Source: Candidatus Bathyarchaeum sp.
GTDB taxonomy: Archaea > Thermoproteota > Bathyarchaeia > Bathyarchaeales > Bathyarchaeaceae
Direction: 5' to 3'
NCBI GenBank assembly: GCA_026014495.1
Contig: JAOZIF010000165.1
Location: 1 to 41,900 of the forward strand
Length of the DNA stretch: 41,900 bases
The translations under genes and the position numbers were made by a program. The notes below the pieces were generated by a model, which saw only the letters and a program-made list of their open reading frames with translations, ran no database searches and was not told where the DNA came from. This document shows, in pieces, positions 32,162-41,846 of the stretch; within the stretch, counting starts at the first letter, position 1; every line of letters starts with the position of its first letter.

Positions 32162-32459
32162 GGTTGACCACTAAAGCCAAAGTAGAACATTAGAACACTA
32201 ACAATTAACTTTGAGGTTCTGGGCATCAATTTTCCCATCATCAGACTATATGTTAAAGGAAACTACCGTGTAAATAAGTAAAACGAAAAAACAGCGATAT
32301 AAAGAGTTTTAATACCAAAGCAAACAACCACAACAATTGTTCTTTTTTGCTAAAAAACGTCAAACATAAATGTTTATCATCCAGAAACATTGTCATATTA
32401 TAACATAATGAATACTTTCGTTTACATTTTGTCAAGAAATAAGTAAAAGGCGGTTTTGG

Positions 32460-33029
32460 ATGAGCAAAAGCTGTGAACCAATAAAGAAAAGGGAATACAA
32501 AATCATTGGCAAGTTGAAAAAACACATCTCATCCTTTTTTGGCTCTTTAAAACCTTCACGAAAAACACTATTACTTGTAGTAATCGTGGCCATAGTATCC
32601 ATTGCAAGCAGCACTTTAATCAGCGTTTTATTAATTCATTCAAATCCTGAAATCTACGTGCCAAGTCTTGGAACAATCAAAACAATTGAAGTTGAAGCGT
32701 ACGAGGACGCAAATTGTGGAACTGCAAAAGAAATGTTTGATTGGGGAGAACTCATGCCCGGAAACATATCGACTCAATTAGTGTATATCAAAAGTGTCAG
32801 TAATTTTGTAGTGACACTAAACCTTAACTTAACGGATTGGAGCCCACCAGAGATTTCAGAATACATAACAATAACATGGGACTACAATGGAACAACACTC
32901 AAGCCTAACGATGTTATTCCAATAGCAATAACTATTTCAGTTTCGTCTTCAGACGGTTTCATCAATTATCTTGTGCACAACCAAGTTACACAATTCAATG
33001 TTGACCTTCACTTCATTGCTTCTGAATAA
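32460..33029 (+). CDS. Membrane-anchored protein with the same domain as the 1647 gene
   Basis: The 189-residue protein has a membrane helix at about 36-60 and then one domain of about 125 residues outside. Its motifs run in the same order as in the gene at 1647: Y-x-D-x-x-C (EVEAYEDANC), FDWGELMPG, LNLTDWSP, ITWDYNGTTL and IAITISVSS. The fold is likely a beta-sandwich of the TasA-like or CARDB-like kind; that is an inference from strand pattern only. It starts with ATG 32460. It sits alone between the two glucan operons but points the other way. Confidence 0.6.
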   Translation: MSKSCEPIKKREYKIIGKLKKHISSFFGSLKPSRKTLLLVVIVAIVSIASSTLISVLLIHSNPEIYVPSLGTIKTIEVEAYEDANCGTAKEMFDWGELMPGNISTQLVYIKSVSNFVVTLNLNLTDWSPPEISEYITITWDYNGTTLKPNDVIPIAITISVSSSDGFINYLVHNQVTQFNVDLHFIASE

Positions 33030-33120
33030 AAGACAGCTACACGTTTTACAATGGTTACAACATACCCAAAATCGTCAGGGCACCAAAAAGATGAATTGAT
33101 AAAAAACAAACTAAACTTAG

Positions 33121-35211
33121 TTATAACAGAGAATTTAGGACATCTTGTTCGTGGGACGGTCTATTCAATGCTACATCCTCAATGTACGCCCGCAAAGGCT
33201 CTGCTACGCTCCAAGCCTGAGAAATACAGCCTCTGGAATAGTGAGGCGCATTTCCATCAAATATTTCACTGATTGTACCTAACCCAGCATTATACAACTG
33301 CACATTGAAAAGTGGCTGCAAAAAGTTCTTCAAAGCAAAGTTTCGCCAGTATTCTTCATGACTTTTTGTTTTCAAAAAAGCTGTGATAAAGGGACCTAAA
33401 AGCCACGCCCAGACAGTGCCGTTGTGATATGCGCTATCGCGGTGCCCCCAGTTGCCAAGATATGTTCCGATATATCTTGAGTCAGTTTCAGGAATCGTTT
33501 TTAGTCCATATTTGCCCCACAGGTTTTTCCAGACCGCTTCAACGACCAACTCCATTTTTGGGCTGTCAATTACTGGAAAGTCTAATGATGCGGCAATCAA
33601 CTGGTTTGGGCGCAACGTTGAGTCAGCTCCATCCTTATTGAGTACGTCATAGAGGTACCCGTTTTTGTCGTTCCAAAACTTTTTTACAAAACTCTCTTTA
33701 GCTGTTTGAGCCATTCTGGAATATGTTTGTGTTTTGTCCGTTTGATTGAAGCGCGTTGCTAGAAGCTGCATTGTTTTTAGCGCATTATACCACAGGGCTT
33801 GAATTTCCACTGCCTTACCGTTTCTAGGTGTAACAAAACGGTCAATTGTTGTGGCGTCCATCCAAGTAAGCTGTGGACCATGAGCAATCAAACCGTCATC
33901 GTCCATGTGAATACCAAAAATGGTTCCCTGAACATGATAGTCCATTATTTCATTCAAGGTGTTCCACAGTTTTTCTTGAACAAACCTAAAGTCTCCAGTG
34001 TACTTGAGGTACTGAAGAACAGCATTAAAGAACCACAAAGTAGCGTCCACAGTATTATAGAGCGGGATGTCTCCAGCCTTGTCTGAAAAACGATTAGGTA
34101 TGATTCCGTTACTACAATAGCGCTCAAAAGTCAACAAAATCTCTTGTGCATCAGCAAACCTTCCAGTTACAAGAGTCAACCCAGACAAAGAAATAAGCGA
34201 ATCCCGTCCCCAATCATCAAACCAGTGATACCCCGCAAGCACTGACTTTGTTCCACTTGAAGCCCTCGATACAATAAATGAATCTGCTGCTTGAAGTAGC
34301 CACTTTAGCCAGTCTTCAAGTTCCAAGCCAGCATTGTGTTCTTGAAACTGCTTCAACAGTTTTTTCCGTCGCTCTAGCTCCCCAACATATAATCTGTCAA
34401 TATCTTCTAGTTCTGTACCAAAAGACGAAAATAGGCTCTGGGCTTCTGTGTTGTTCTTTGCAGCCACTGCAAGAACATAGAATTTTTTTGTTTCTTTAGG
34501 ATTTATAGAGACTTTAAAGAATCCGGGTCTAAAATTGTCGTCGATGCTGTTTTCGCTTCGGGAGGCATCAACCCTGAAAAATAGTTTCTCTATCCACCAG
34601 CTCTCATCCACAAATGAGGCATTGCTACTTGATGACAGAATCAGGGATGAAAGCGAGTCCGAGGGCTCGATTGTTATTGCGTCTTTGTGGCGTTTTTTGA
34701 TGAAAGTCCAGTCTATTTTGTTTTTGTCTGTTGTGTTGTAGATGTGCCGTGAATTGACAAGAGGTGAAACATTAAACGAAACTTTTTCTTCCAAAGGATT
34801 GTTGACTTTGTATATTACTGCTGTTGCGTTCTTCATGTAAGGCATAAAGATTGTTTTCTTGACGCTAACACCCTTAACATCATATCTAAATGTGGGAAAT
34901 GGGGTTACACTAAATTCTGAAAGAAAATTGTAGCCTTTAGGATGCATGACATCAATGAACTCGTTTGAGCCTAAATCGTAGCTTTCATTTCTTATTTGCA
35001 GGGTCTCATCAAGTTTTGTTAATAGCACCCACCGGTTCACAGGTGGATTGAAGGCTGCAACAAGCAGACCATGATATTTTCGTGTGTTGATTCCCAAAAC
35101 GGTCGATGAAGCGTAGCCGCCTAGTCCGTTAGTTACAAGCCACTCTTTACGTAGAGCCTCGTTAACGTCAGATAGAACGTCTTGCCCAAGACATATTTTG
35201 GGTAAACCCAA
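33121..35211 (-). CDS. Glycogen debranching enzyme (amylo-alpha-1,6-glucosidase type)
   Basis: The 696-residue protein has the archaeal/bacterial GDE layout. An N-terminal beta-rich domain carries EWLVTNGLGGYASSTVLGINTRKYHGLL, and a C-terminal (alpha/alpha)6 barrel carries YHWFDDWGRDSLISLSGL, GIIPNRFSDKAGD, LTWMDATT and AYHNGTVWAWLLGPF. It removes 1,6-branch points so that phosphorylase and GH57 enzymes can finish degradation. It lies 23 bases after the DUF89 gene on the same strand, and about 1 kb from the GH57-phosphorylase operon. The family is clear. Confidence 0.9.
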   Translation of the reverse strand: MGLPKICLGQDVLSDVNEALRKEWLVTNGLGGYASSTVLGINTRKYHGLLVAAFNPPVNRWVLLTKLDETLQIRNESYDLGSNEFIDVMHPKGYNFLSEFSVTPFPTFRYDVKGVSVKKTIFMPYMKNATAVIYKVNNPLEEKVSFNVSPLVNSRHIYNTTDKNKIDWTFIKKRHKDAITIEPSDSLSSLILSSSSNASFVDESWWIEKLFFRVDASRSENSIDDNFRPGFFKVSINPKETKKFYVLAVAAKNNTEAQSLFSSFGTELEDIDRLYVGELERRKKLLKQFQEHNAGLELEDWLKWLLQAADSFIVSRASSGTKSVLAGYHWFDDWGRDSLISLSGLTLVTGRFADAQEILLTFERYCSNGIIPNRFSDKAGDIPLYNTVDATLWFFNAVLQYLKYTGDFRFVQEKLWNTLNEIMDYHVQGTIFGIHMDDDGLIAHGPQLTWMDATTIDRFVTPRNGKAVEIQALWYNALKTMQLLATRFNQTDKTQTYSRMAQTAKESFVKKFWNDKNGYLYDVLNKDGADSTLRPNQLIAASLDFPVIDSPKMELVVEAVWKNLWGKYGLKTIPETDSRYIGTYLGNWGHRDSAYHNGTVWAWLLGPFITAFLKTKSHEEYWRNFALKNFLQPLFNVQLYNAGLGTISEIFDGNAPHYSRGCISQAWSVAEPLRAYIEDVALNRPSHEQDVLNSLL

Positions 35212-35233
35212 GTTAGTGACCTGCCTGCCAGTT

Positions 35234-36109
35234 CTAATGCAAGAGCTTAGCTATGTTCTTTCCTGTATCCACGCCAAAATGAGTTGCTACGGTACTACAT
35301 TTGCTCCGCAACAGTAAAGCATGAGGTACTGGAAGCTTAACTTCTGTAAGAGTTTCAGCGTGACCCATTCCTTTAGCAACCACAAAATCTACTGAACGAT
35401 AAAGCTCAAGAAACTCGTCAGAACAGTCTTTGGGAAACAAACCAACAAAGTCTGAGCCAGTGGACATTACCTTGTCTGCTATTTTGTCCATTCCAACAAC
35501 TTTTGCGTCCTCCAACAGGGCATCATTAAGGATTGGACCCTCCTTAACGGCTACAGTAACATGGGCACCAAGATTTTTTAGTTCAGCAACAAGCAACATG
35601 TCAAGGGCGATTTCTCCAGCGTTATCAGTTAAGTAAAGAACATTTTTTGCATTCTTTGCTTTGTCAAATATTTGCGAAATCTCATCGATTGCCAAGTCGG
35701 TTTCTGCTTGCTTGATGAGATTCTCAAGGTCCTCGAATTTGAAGGGATTATCGGGCAAATCAAATTCCATTATGTTGCCCACAATAGCAGAAAGACAGGC
35801 CTTTCTAAAGCGAATCTGCGGTGAAGATTCCTTCAAAACAATGCTCTGAGCAAGAGGTAAAACTTCCAGGGCCTTTTGGTTACTAAGCTCTTTCTTTTGC
35901 TTGTAAGGGTCTCCTGTTAGTTCACGTATCAGTTTGTCCCGTTTTGTTCCTAAATAGGCAGGATTTGCTGTTGGCTTGAATTCTTCAGATAAGAACCTCA
36001 GAATTGTGGATAACGTTTTAAATTGCAGAACCTTGTCCTCTGTTGCTTCTTGGATCTGAAGGTAACCACGATTAAGAATGCATGAAATACATCTAAGTTC
36101 AACGTTCAA
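35234..36109 (-). CDS. DUF89 family metal-dependent phosphatase
   Basis: DUF89 proteins remove phosphate from damaged sugar or cofactor phosphates (damage-control phosphatases). The 291-residue protein has the archaeal C7-x2-C10 start (RCISC), the metal site YLTDNAGEIALD in the middle and KGMGHAETL near the end, all typical. It belongs to the stand-alone archaeal branch (COG1578). It lies upstream of the debranching gene and downstream of TIM, so clean-up of sugar phosphates is a reasonable role here. Confidence 0.88.
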   Translation of the reverse strand: MNVELRCISCILNRGYLQIQEATEDKVLQFKTLSTILRFLSEEFKPTANPAYLGTKRDKLIRELTGDPYKQKKELSNQKALEVLPLAQSIVLKESSPQIRFRKACLSAIVGNIMEFDLPDNPFKFEDLENLIKQAETDLAIDEISQIFDKAKNAKNVLYLTDNAGEIALDMLLVAELKNLGAHVTVAVKEGPILNDALLEDAKVVGMDKIADKVMSTGSDFVGLFPKDCSDEFLELYRSVDFVVAKGMGHAETLTEVKLPVPHALLLRSKCSTVATHFGVDTGKNIAKLLH

Positions 36110-36229
36110 TATTCCGAATCACCTAACCAACATTTTGCTGCAATCCTACACGGATACAGGTAACCGATTGATTGCTTAAACGAACAAGGAACCCAGAACA
36201 GAAAATATAAACATTGTCAAAAGATGTTT

Positions 36230-36925
<696 letters not shown>

Positions 36926-37011
36926 TCAACCGCTTAATGCTACTCATCAGGAACTTAAAGTTTTAGCCTTTTATTCAGAATTCAACAGGGACATTTTGCT
37001 CAATTTTATCA

Positions 37012-38373
37012 TTAGTAAGGCGGTCGCCCGGTAGTTGTAAGATTGACTGAAGAGATTTCGCCTGACCTCCAGACGGTCAAAGTGACAGTTTGTCCAGCTG
37101 AAACTTCAAGTTCCATGTATTCAGTCCAGTCTTCTAGGCTAAGAGTGGGATGACCATCAACAGCCAAAATGATGTCTACTGCAGTATAATTGAAGGACCC
37201 GTCATGAGAAGTAGAGCTTATAGCAGGCATTAAACCTGCTGCTTCGGCTGGATAACCTGACATTACACCCAAAACTAGAAGCCCAGTTTGGTAAGAATCG
37301 ACGTTAACAATGTTTAAGGCAGTTATAACATCGGGAGTCAGTGTAATTATGTAAATACCTACAAAAGGATGTGTGTAGTTTCCTTCTGCTAGAAGGGAAG
37401 GAACCACCCGTTTCAAGATGGATACGGGAACCGCAAAATTGAAGCCTACGTCTGTGCCCGCGTTTGTTATACCGATAACATTCCCAGAAAGATCAAGTAA
37501 AGGTCCACCTGAACTACCGGCGGCAGTAGTTAAGTCCAATTGTAGTACAGGCACAATTAGGGGGTCAAGGTAAATTAGCCTGTTGACTTGACTTATGTAA
37601 CCAACAGAAAGACTGTCTGTAAATCCAAGAGGATTACCTATTGCTACTGCTTGCTGTCCAATGTCAACAGATTCATCACTAAAAGTCAATGGCTCAGCTT
37701 CATCAGGAGCCAAAGATACTTCTAAAACTGCAACATCAGAGTAAGCGTCAGCGCCTATCAGTGTTGCTTGTGTTCTTGTTCCGTCAAAGAACTCGATTTC
37801 TATATCTGTTTCGGTTGTAACTACGTGATAATTAGTGATTATTGTGTTTTTGTTTTCAAACAGGAAACCTGAACCCTGTCCCAGCGGAGTTGTAATCACT
37901 ACAACTGACTTGTAAGCATCAGCGTAGACTTGCTCGGGGGTCTGACTGAGCATTTGATCAATCATTAGTTCTAGATTTGAAAGATCAGACACAATACCTT
38001 CTAGTGTGGTCTCGATTTCATCCAAGACTACAGATGTACTCTGGTTGAGCGCACTTATTTGGTTGGCCATATTTGACAGGGTTACTGTAACCGCTTCGAG
38101 GTCGTCTTTTGTATCATTTAAACCGACTTGTAGTTCACTAATCTGCTCTTCGTGTGTGTTAAGTGTGTCTAGGGCAGTTTGCAGTTCAGTAAGCTGTTGT
38201 TCATTTTCAGTCAGGGTGTTTTGTAGTTCGATAAGTTGTTCATTTTGAGCATTAAGTTGTTCGTGAACCTGAATGCTATCAAGCAACAAGTAAGTATTAA
38301 AAGCCGAAAACACAATAGCGACAACGGCTATCACAGCCACTAGCTTCAATGTTTTATTAGACATAAACTCCAA
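37012..38373 (-). CDS. HtrA/DegP-like serine protease with coiled coil and PDZ domain
   Basis: The 453-residue protein has an N-terminal membrane helix (about 10-31) and a long coiled coil with heptad leucine/glutamine repeats (about 35-145). A trypsin-like domain follows with the triad H183 (TNYHVV), D213 (AYSDVAVLEV) and S288 (GSSGGPL), then a C-terminal PDZ domain (about 325-450). It sits outside the membrane and degrades or holds misfolded proteins. The coiled-coil insert is longer than in bacterial HtrA and may set the oligomer. It is a single gene, 93 bases before tpiA on the same strand. Confidence 0.9.
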   Translation of the reverse strand: MEFMSNKTLKLVAVIAVVAIVFSAFNTYLLLDSIQVHEQLNAQNEQLIELQNTLTENEQQLTELQTALDTLNTHEEQISELQVGLNDTKDDLEAVTVTLSNMANQISALNQSTSVVLDEIETTLEGIVSDLSNLELMIDQMLSQTPEQVYADAYKSVVVITTPLGQGSGFLFENKNTIITNYHVVTTETDIEIEFFDGTRTQATLIGADAYSDVAVLEVSLAPDEAEPLTFSDESVDIGQQAVAIGNPLGFTDSLSVGYISQVNRLIYLDPLIVPVLQLDLTTAAGSSGGPLLDLSGNVIGITNAGTDVGFNFAVPVSILKRVVPSLLAEGNYTHPFVGIYIITLTPDVITALNIVNVDSYQTGLLVLGVMSGYPAEAAGLMPAISSTSHDGSFNYTAVDIILAVDGHPTLSLEDWTEYMELEVSAGQTVTLTVWRSGEISSVNLTTTGRPPY

Positions 38374-38470
38374 TAACCCTAAATTGGTATTAAGAGTTTT
38401 GTAGTATCACCCAAAGCGTTGATAACTTCAAAACACCAGAATCGCCACTGCTTATTTAATTATCATCTGG

Positions 38471-39220
38471 CTAGAATTGTCTTATTTTCATGGCTATTTT
38501 TGATAATGACTGAGTGATAGGGTGTTCTTTCTTTTCAAAAGCGAAAAGATACTCTCCTCCTGATTGAAGGACATCACAAGAACATGGAATAAGGTCAATT
38601 ATAGGTAAATTATGTGTATCGAGTTTGATGTGTGTTCGTCCTGACAGGATTGTTTGGGGAACTTTGTTAACTACAATTCCTGTCTTTTTTTCATAAAGGT
38701 CATAGAGGTCACGTATCATTCGTTGTGTTCCATCTACATCCGATTTATCCACTGAAGTCACCACCAACACTACATCCGCTATGACAATTGCGTTAATTGA
38801 AGAATACTGAAGCCCTGGACTAGAATCACATACTACATAATCGAAATTCATGTCAGTTAGCAGATGTTCTTTAAGCGAAAGAAGCCGTCCAAGAGCCTCC
38901 ATCTCCCATTTTCGGTCCTTAGAAGACATATCCCGAATGGCTTCTGTGGAAGGGTTAGCCAAACCAACAAACAAGTGTCCATCTTTTATGTATTGAGGAG
39001 TACATTCTGACAAAATGTTCTCTGCCTTGCAGGATTTATTCAAGTAATTATTGATCCAGCAGTTGGTAGTGTTATTGAATGTTGAACTGAGGCTAGGAGC
39101 ACGAAGATCCAAATCCAACAAGCAGACTTTTTTGCCGAGGTTAGCAAAAGTCATGGCTAAATTAACGGATAGCAGTGTCTTGCCAGTTCCGCCTTTGTAT
39201 GAGTGAAGCGTTACGATCAA
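38471..39220 (-). CDS. ParA/MinD-family ATPase
   Basis: The 249-residue ATPase has the deviant Walker A KGGTGKT (9-15), the LLDLDLRAPSLSSTF switch region and VVCDSSPGLQ (Walker B). ParA/MinD proteins position DNA, chemosensory arrays or appendages by surface oscillation. No ParB partner is visible. The start is TTG 39220 with GAGGAG about 11 bases upstream; an ATG at that site opens a mini-frame that stops at once. Two inverted repeats lie 50-120 bases upstream (39269-39287 and 39323-39337). Confidence 0.88.
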   Translation of the reverse strand: MIVTLHSYKGGTGKTLLSVNLAMTFANLGKKVCLLDLDLRAPSLSSTFNNTTNCWINNYLNKSCKAENILSECTPQYIKDGHLFVGLANPSTEAIRDMSSKDRKWEMEALGRLLSLKEHLLTDMNFDYVVCDSSPGLQYSSINAIVIADVVLVVTSVDKSDVDGTQRMIRDLYDLYEKKTGIVVNKVPQTILSGRTHIKLDTHNLPIIDLIPCSCDVLQSGGEYLFAFEKKEHPITQSLSKIAMKIRQF

Positions 39221-39268
39221 GGATCGGTTAACTCCTCATGTTTGTTGTGGGGTCTGGATACCAAGTCG

Positions 39269-39287
39269 TATCTAACTCCATTAGATA
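39269..39287. promoter_or_regulatory. Inverted repeat upstream of the ParA gene
   Basis: TATCTAA and TTAGATA form a perfect 7-bp inverted repeat around CTCCA. It lies 49-67 bases before the ParA start. Confidence 0.5.
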
Positions 39288-39322
39288 TCTTTTCTTCCTG
39301 CTTAATATATGAGATATGTCAG

Positions 39323-39337
39323 TGTCTGAATCAGACA
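39323..39337. promoter_or_regulatory. 15-bp palindrome between ParA and nreA
   Basis: TGTCTGAATCAGACA is a perfect 7-bp palindrome around a single A, in the divergent region of ParA and nreA. It could be an operator for either gene or a partition-like site. Confidence 0.5.
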
Positions 39338-39467
39338 TACAGATTCAGTTAGAGAGAAGATAACAAAATTTGATACCCAAACTGTTAACCTGGAAAATTT
39401 GGGGATAATAGAAAAATCTTTCTAACGTAGTTAACAAGTTAGTGTCTGAGCTTTCGGCGGAGTAAAG

Positions 39468-40859
39468 ATGAGGCGAGTAACTGGAGGAAAAAGAAACGCC
39501 AAGGTTATAGGGCAAGTAAAAAAACAAAAGCCCGTTTCAAACGATAACCAGTGGGTTAGGCAACTTCTAGATGACCCCAGCCTCGCTGCAGACATGAACT
39601 ACAACAAAAATCAGTTAGTGACCAAAACTAAAGCAAATAGTCTATGCGTAGCCTGTAAAGGCGGCAAGTTTCTGTGCGGCAAAACCAGATGCCCGCTCGT
39701 TGTTAGGTTCAACTCTTACTTTAGGTCAGCTACTCTTTTACAAGGCACTGATTTAGATGGAGCATGTCCGCCAGGAGTCTTTGTGGGCAGGATTGGTTAC
39801 CCTCACGTTTATGCTGGACCTCTTGTTCCGCCTATTCATGAGGATACAAGCAGTTACGATGAGCCTGAATCGTGGTTTGGAAAGTCAATAGATGAAATTG
39901 TGGGTTTTCGTTCCTTGCTTGTGCGAGGTAAACATAGGGTTCATGTGAAAAAGTTTGAGGATTCAGGGAAAATCATGGATCAAACAATTGATTTAGCATT
40001 GTCAGTTAGCCCTGTTGATGTTGAGTTGTCCCTCAAGAAGAAGCCTGCCGCCGCACTTGTTCTTGATGACCAAATTCAGCCTTTTGGACCCTCTGCGCCA
40101 CTAAAGAAGATGAGAGTGTCGAATTCTCGGTGGGATAAGCACATTCAGAAGGCTTACTTTGATGATGACTTGAATGCCTCTGAGGCTGTTACATCTCTGT
40201 TTCAGGATGGAACTTTAGTTACGAAGATTCAACGTGCCTTTAGTGTTGGCGCCTTTGGATTAAAGAAACAAAGACGGCTGGTTCCAACTCGCTGGAGCAT
40301 AACAGCAGTGGACAGCATTATCTCAAAAGGCATGATGGAAAAAATCAAAACATTTCCTGAAATCAATGAGTACCGGGTCTACGAGTCCAACTATTTAGAT
40401 AACAGATTTGAGATTTTGATGATGCCCAGAGAGTGGGGCTACGAAGCTATGGAAGCATGGTATCCAGGCACAATTTGGAATCCGAGCAGCACAGATGTTG
40501 TCCTGTTTTCTGATTGGGAAGGCTTTGATGGTCGAACCACGTATGCCAGCATTGGAGGATGTTATTATGCGGCTCGTTTAGCGGTTGGCGAATTACTCAT
40601 TAAGGAAAGAAGACAAGCGTCTGTGATTGTTTTAAGGGAGGCACATCCTGGGTACATCATGCCTGTTGGGGTGTGGCAGGTAAGGGAGAACGTACGAAAT
40701 GCTTTGCATCAAAAACCACTAAAATATAACACCTTAAAAGAGGCGTTAGCCCGAATTGGCAATCAGTTCCAGATTCCAATCAAACAGTGGATAGATAAAA
40801 GCAGCCTGTTACAAAATGCACTGTTCCAGAAGAGAATCACAGACTATTTACGTAAATAG
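39468..40859 (+). CDS. nreA: NreA-type DNA repair protein
   Basis: NreA proteins (COG1602) help archaea survive DNA damage and work with the sliding clamp PCNA. The 463-residue protein has the zinc site C60-x2-C63 and C70-x4-C75 (CVACKGGKFLCGKTRCP), followed by IGYPHVYAGPLVPP and the SRWDKHIQKAY, FGLKKQRRLVPTRW and YYAARLAVGELL blocks that define the family. The C-terminus QKRITDYL (454-461) resembles a PIP box. The ATG has GGAG seven bases upstream. It is divergent from the ParA gene. Confidence 0.92.
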   Translation: MRRVTGGKRNAKVIGQVKKQKPVSNDNQWVRQLLDDPSLAADMNYNKNQLVTKTKANSLCVACKGGKFLCGKTRCPLVVRFNSYFRSATLLQGTDLDGACPPGVFVGRIGYPHVYAGPLVPPIHEDTSSYDEPESWFGKSIDEIVGFRSLLVRGKHRVHVKKFEDSGKIMDQTIDLALSVSPVDVELSLKKKPAAALVLDDQIQPFGPSAPLKKMRVSNSRWDKHIQKAYFDDDLNASEAVTSLFQDGTLVTKIQRAFSVGAFGLKKQRRLVPTRWSITAVDSIISKGMMEKIKTFPEINEYRVYESNYLDNRFEILMMPREWGYEAMEAWYPGTIWNPSSTDVVLFSDWEGFDGRTTYASIGGCYYAARLAVGELLIKERRQASVIVLREAHPGYIMPVGVWQVRENVRNALHQKPLKYNTLKEALARIGNQFQIPIKQWIDKSSLLQNALFQKRITDYLRK

Positions 40860-40961
40860 ACATAGTAATTGAATTTTTGTGATAACTCGAAAAATATTGT
40901 TACAGAAAAAACGGATAACCTTGAAATGATGAGTAGGTAATATATCACAGGGATAACAGAT

Positions 40962-41156
40962 ATGGATAAAATTGCGGACAAAAACTTTTTTTCGTTTAGG
41001 ATGTTTCTCATTATATTCTATTGGATTATTGGCACAATAATTATGATTTTGAGCGTATATGCTGATGTCAATGTTTTTTGGGGTTTAGCTGTTATTGCCG
41101 CTGGGACTATCTTGCTAATTGCCGACCTGCTTACTAAGCATAATAATAGCAGATAA
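40962..41156 (+). CDS. Small two-helix membrane protein (64 aa)
   Basis: The frame gives two membrane helices (about 15-33 and 38-57) with basic ends (LLTKHNNSR). I do not recognise a family. It stands alone after nreA with about 100 bases between. A start at ATG 40962 is the first in frame. No ribosome-binding site is clear, so coding is probable but not sure. Confidence 0.5.
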   Translation: MDKIADKNFFSFRMFLIIFYWIIGTIIMILSVYADVNVFWGLAVIAAGTILLIADLLTKHNNSR

Positions 41157-41297
41157 ATCAATTACTTTGTCAAAGAAATGGACTAGTTTACTAGTTTGGT
41201 TTAGTTTCACTCTTCTCTCCACTAGTTTTGATGTTGATTGGACCTTAGATTTATCTGCACTTCCAGACAAAGCATGCTAACCGCGGGAGGAATTAAA

Positions 41298-41414
41298 GTG
41301 GAGAACTTAGAATACAAACAGTTGATAATTAGGCGCTTAACTCACATTCAAAACCTTGCAAAACAAAAAAAATTCTCTGAAATCGAGTCTCTAATAAACA
41401 GTAATTACGTATAA
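41298..41414 (+). CDS. Small ORF with strong ribosome-binding site (38 aa)
   Basis: GGGAGG (41285-41290) lies seven bases before GTG 41298, the best ribosome-binding site in this part of the window. The frame codes for 38 residues, mostly helical and basic (EYKQLIIRRLTHIQNLAKQ, then SEIESLINSNYV), with no cysteines or membrane helix. A family is not recognisable at this length. It could be a real small protein or the start of a lost gene. Confidence 0.5.
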   Translation: MENLEYKQLIIRRLTHIQNLAKQKKFSEIESLINSNYV

Positions 41415-41579
41415 AGAGAATGCAGGTTAGGGTTACAGAAACACCAGATAAAAATTGCAATTAAATTTTTGTTTAAGTATGATGACGTTTCGGTCAAGGT
41501 TATATTAATTTTGTTTTGTGCATAAAATAGCTGAAAAGACTCAGGCATGGAAAATAAAAATAACAAAAGCAAAAAGGCG

Positions 41580-41638
41580 GCTGTTTGTCTTTTTCATTTT
41601 TTCTCCTCTTTTCGCCCGTGCAGGAGCCTCAGCAAACC
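41580..41638. repeat. Repeat-3 copy b
   Basis: It matches 21301-21360, ending in the identical 17-mer AGGAGCCTCAGCAAACC (41622-41638). On the minus strand both copies place a short purine stretch before an ATGAAAAA sequence, but the frames diverge afterwards. Confidence 0.7.
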
Positions 41639-41745
41639 TCTTTATTGTATGTAACTATAAAAAAAGTTAACTGAACGTTTTTCAGTTTGGGGTTCCAAAA
41701 TGGTTATTCAAAACGCAAAAATGCGGTTATTCACATGTTAGTTAA

Positions 41746-41804
41746 GCATATTAGGAGACTAATAGAGGTATATTGTTGAAAACTAGCTTTTTTTCTGAAA
41801 AAAC
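41746..41804 (+). repeat. Repeat-1 copy E
   Basis: The core TATTAGGAGACTAATA (41749-41764) is followed by GAGGTATATTGTTGAAAA, CTAGC and a T-run, ending in CTGAAAAAACC. Its middle AGGTA-ATTGTT form matches copy A rather than copies B-D. Confidence 0.82.
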
Positions 41805-41846
41805 CAAACAACAGAACAAAGAACACATACACTAACTTTTTGTGAA

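Larger units (their letters stand above)
41415..41846. other. Intergenic region with repeats
   Basis: These 432 bases hold repeat-3 copy b and repeat-1 copy E. AT-rich DNA before 41580 shows no supported gene. A short frame from 41547 runs into the repeat and is probably meaningless. Confidence 0.6.

Noticed and set aside
41547-41654. 35-codon frame through repeat-3 copy b
   Set aside because: The matching frame in copy a stops early, so coding is not conserved between copies.
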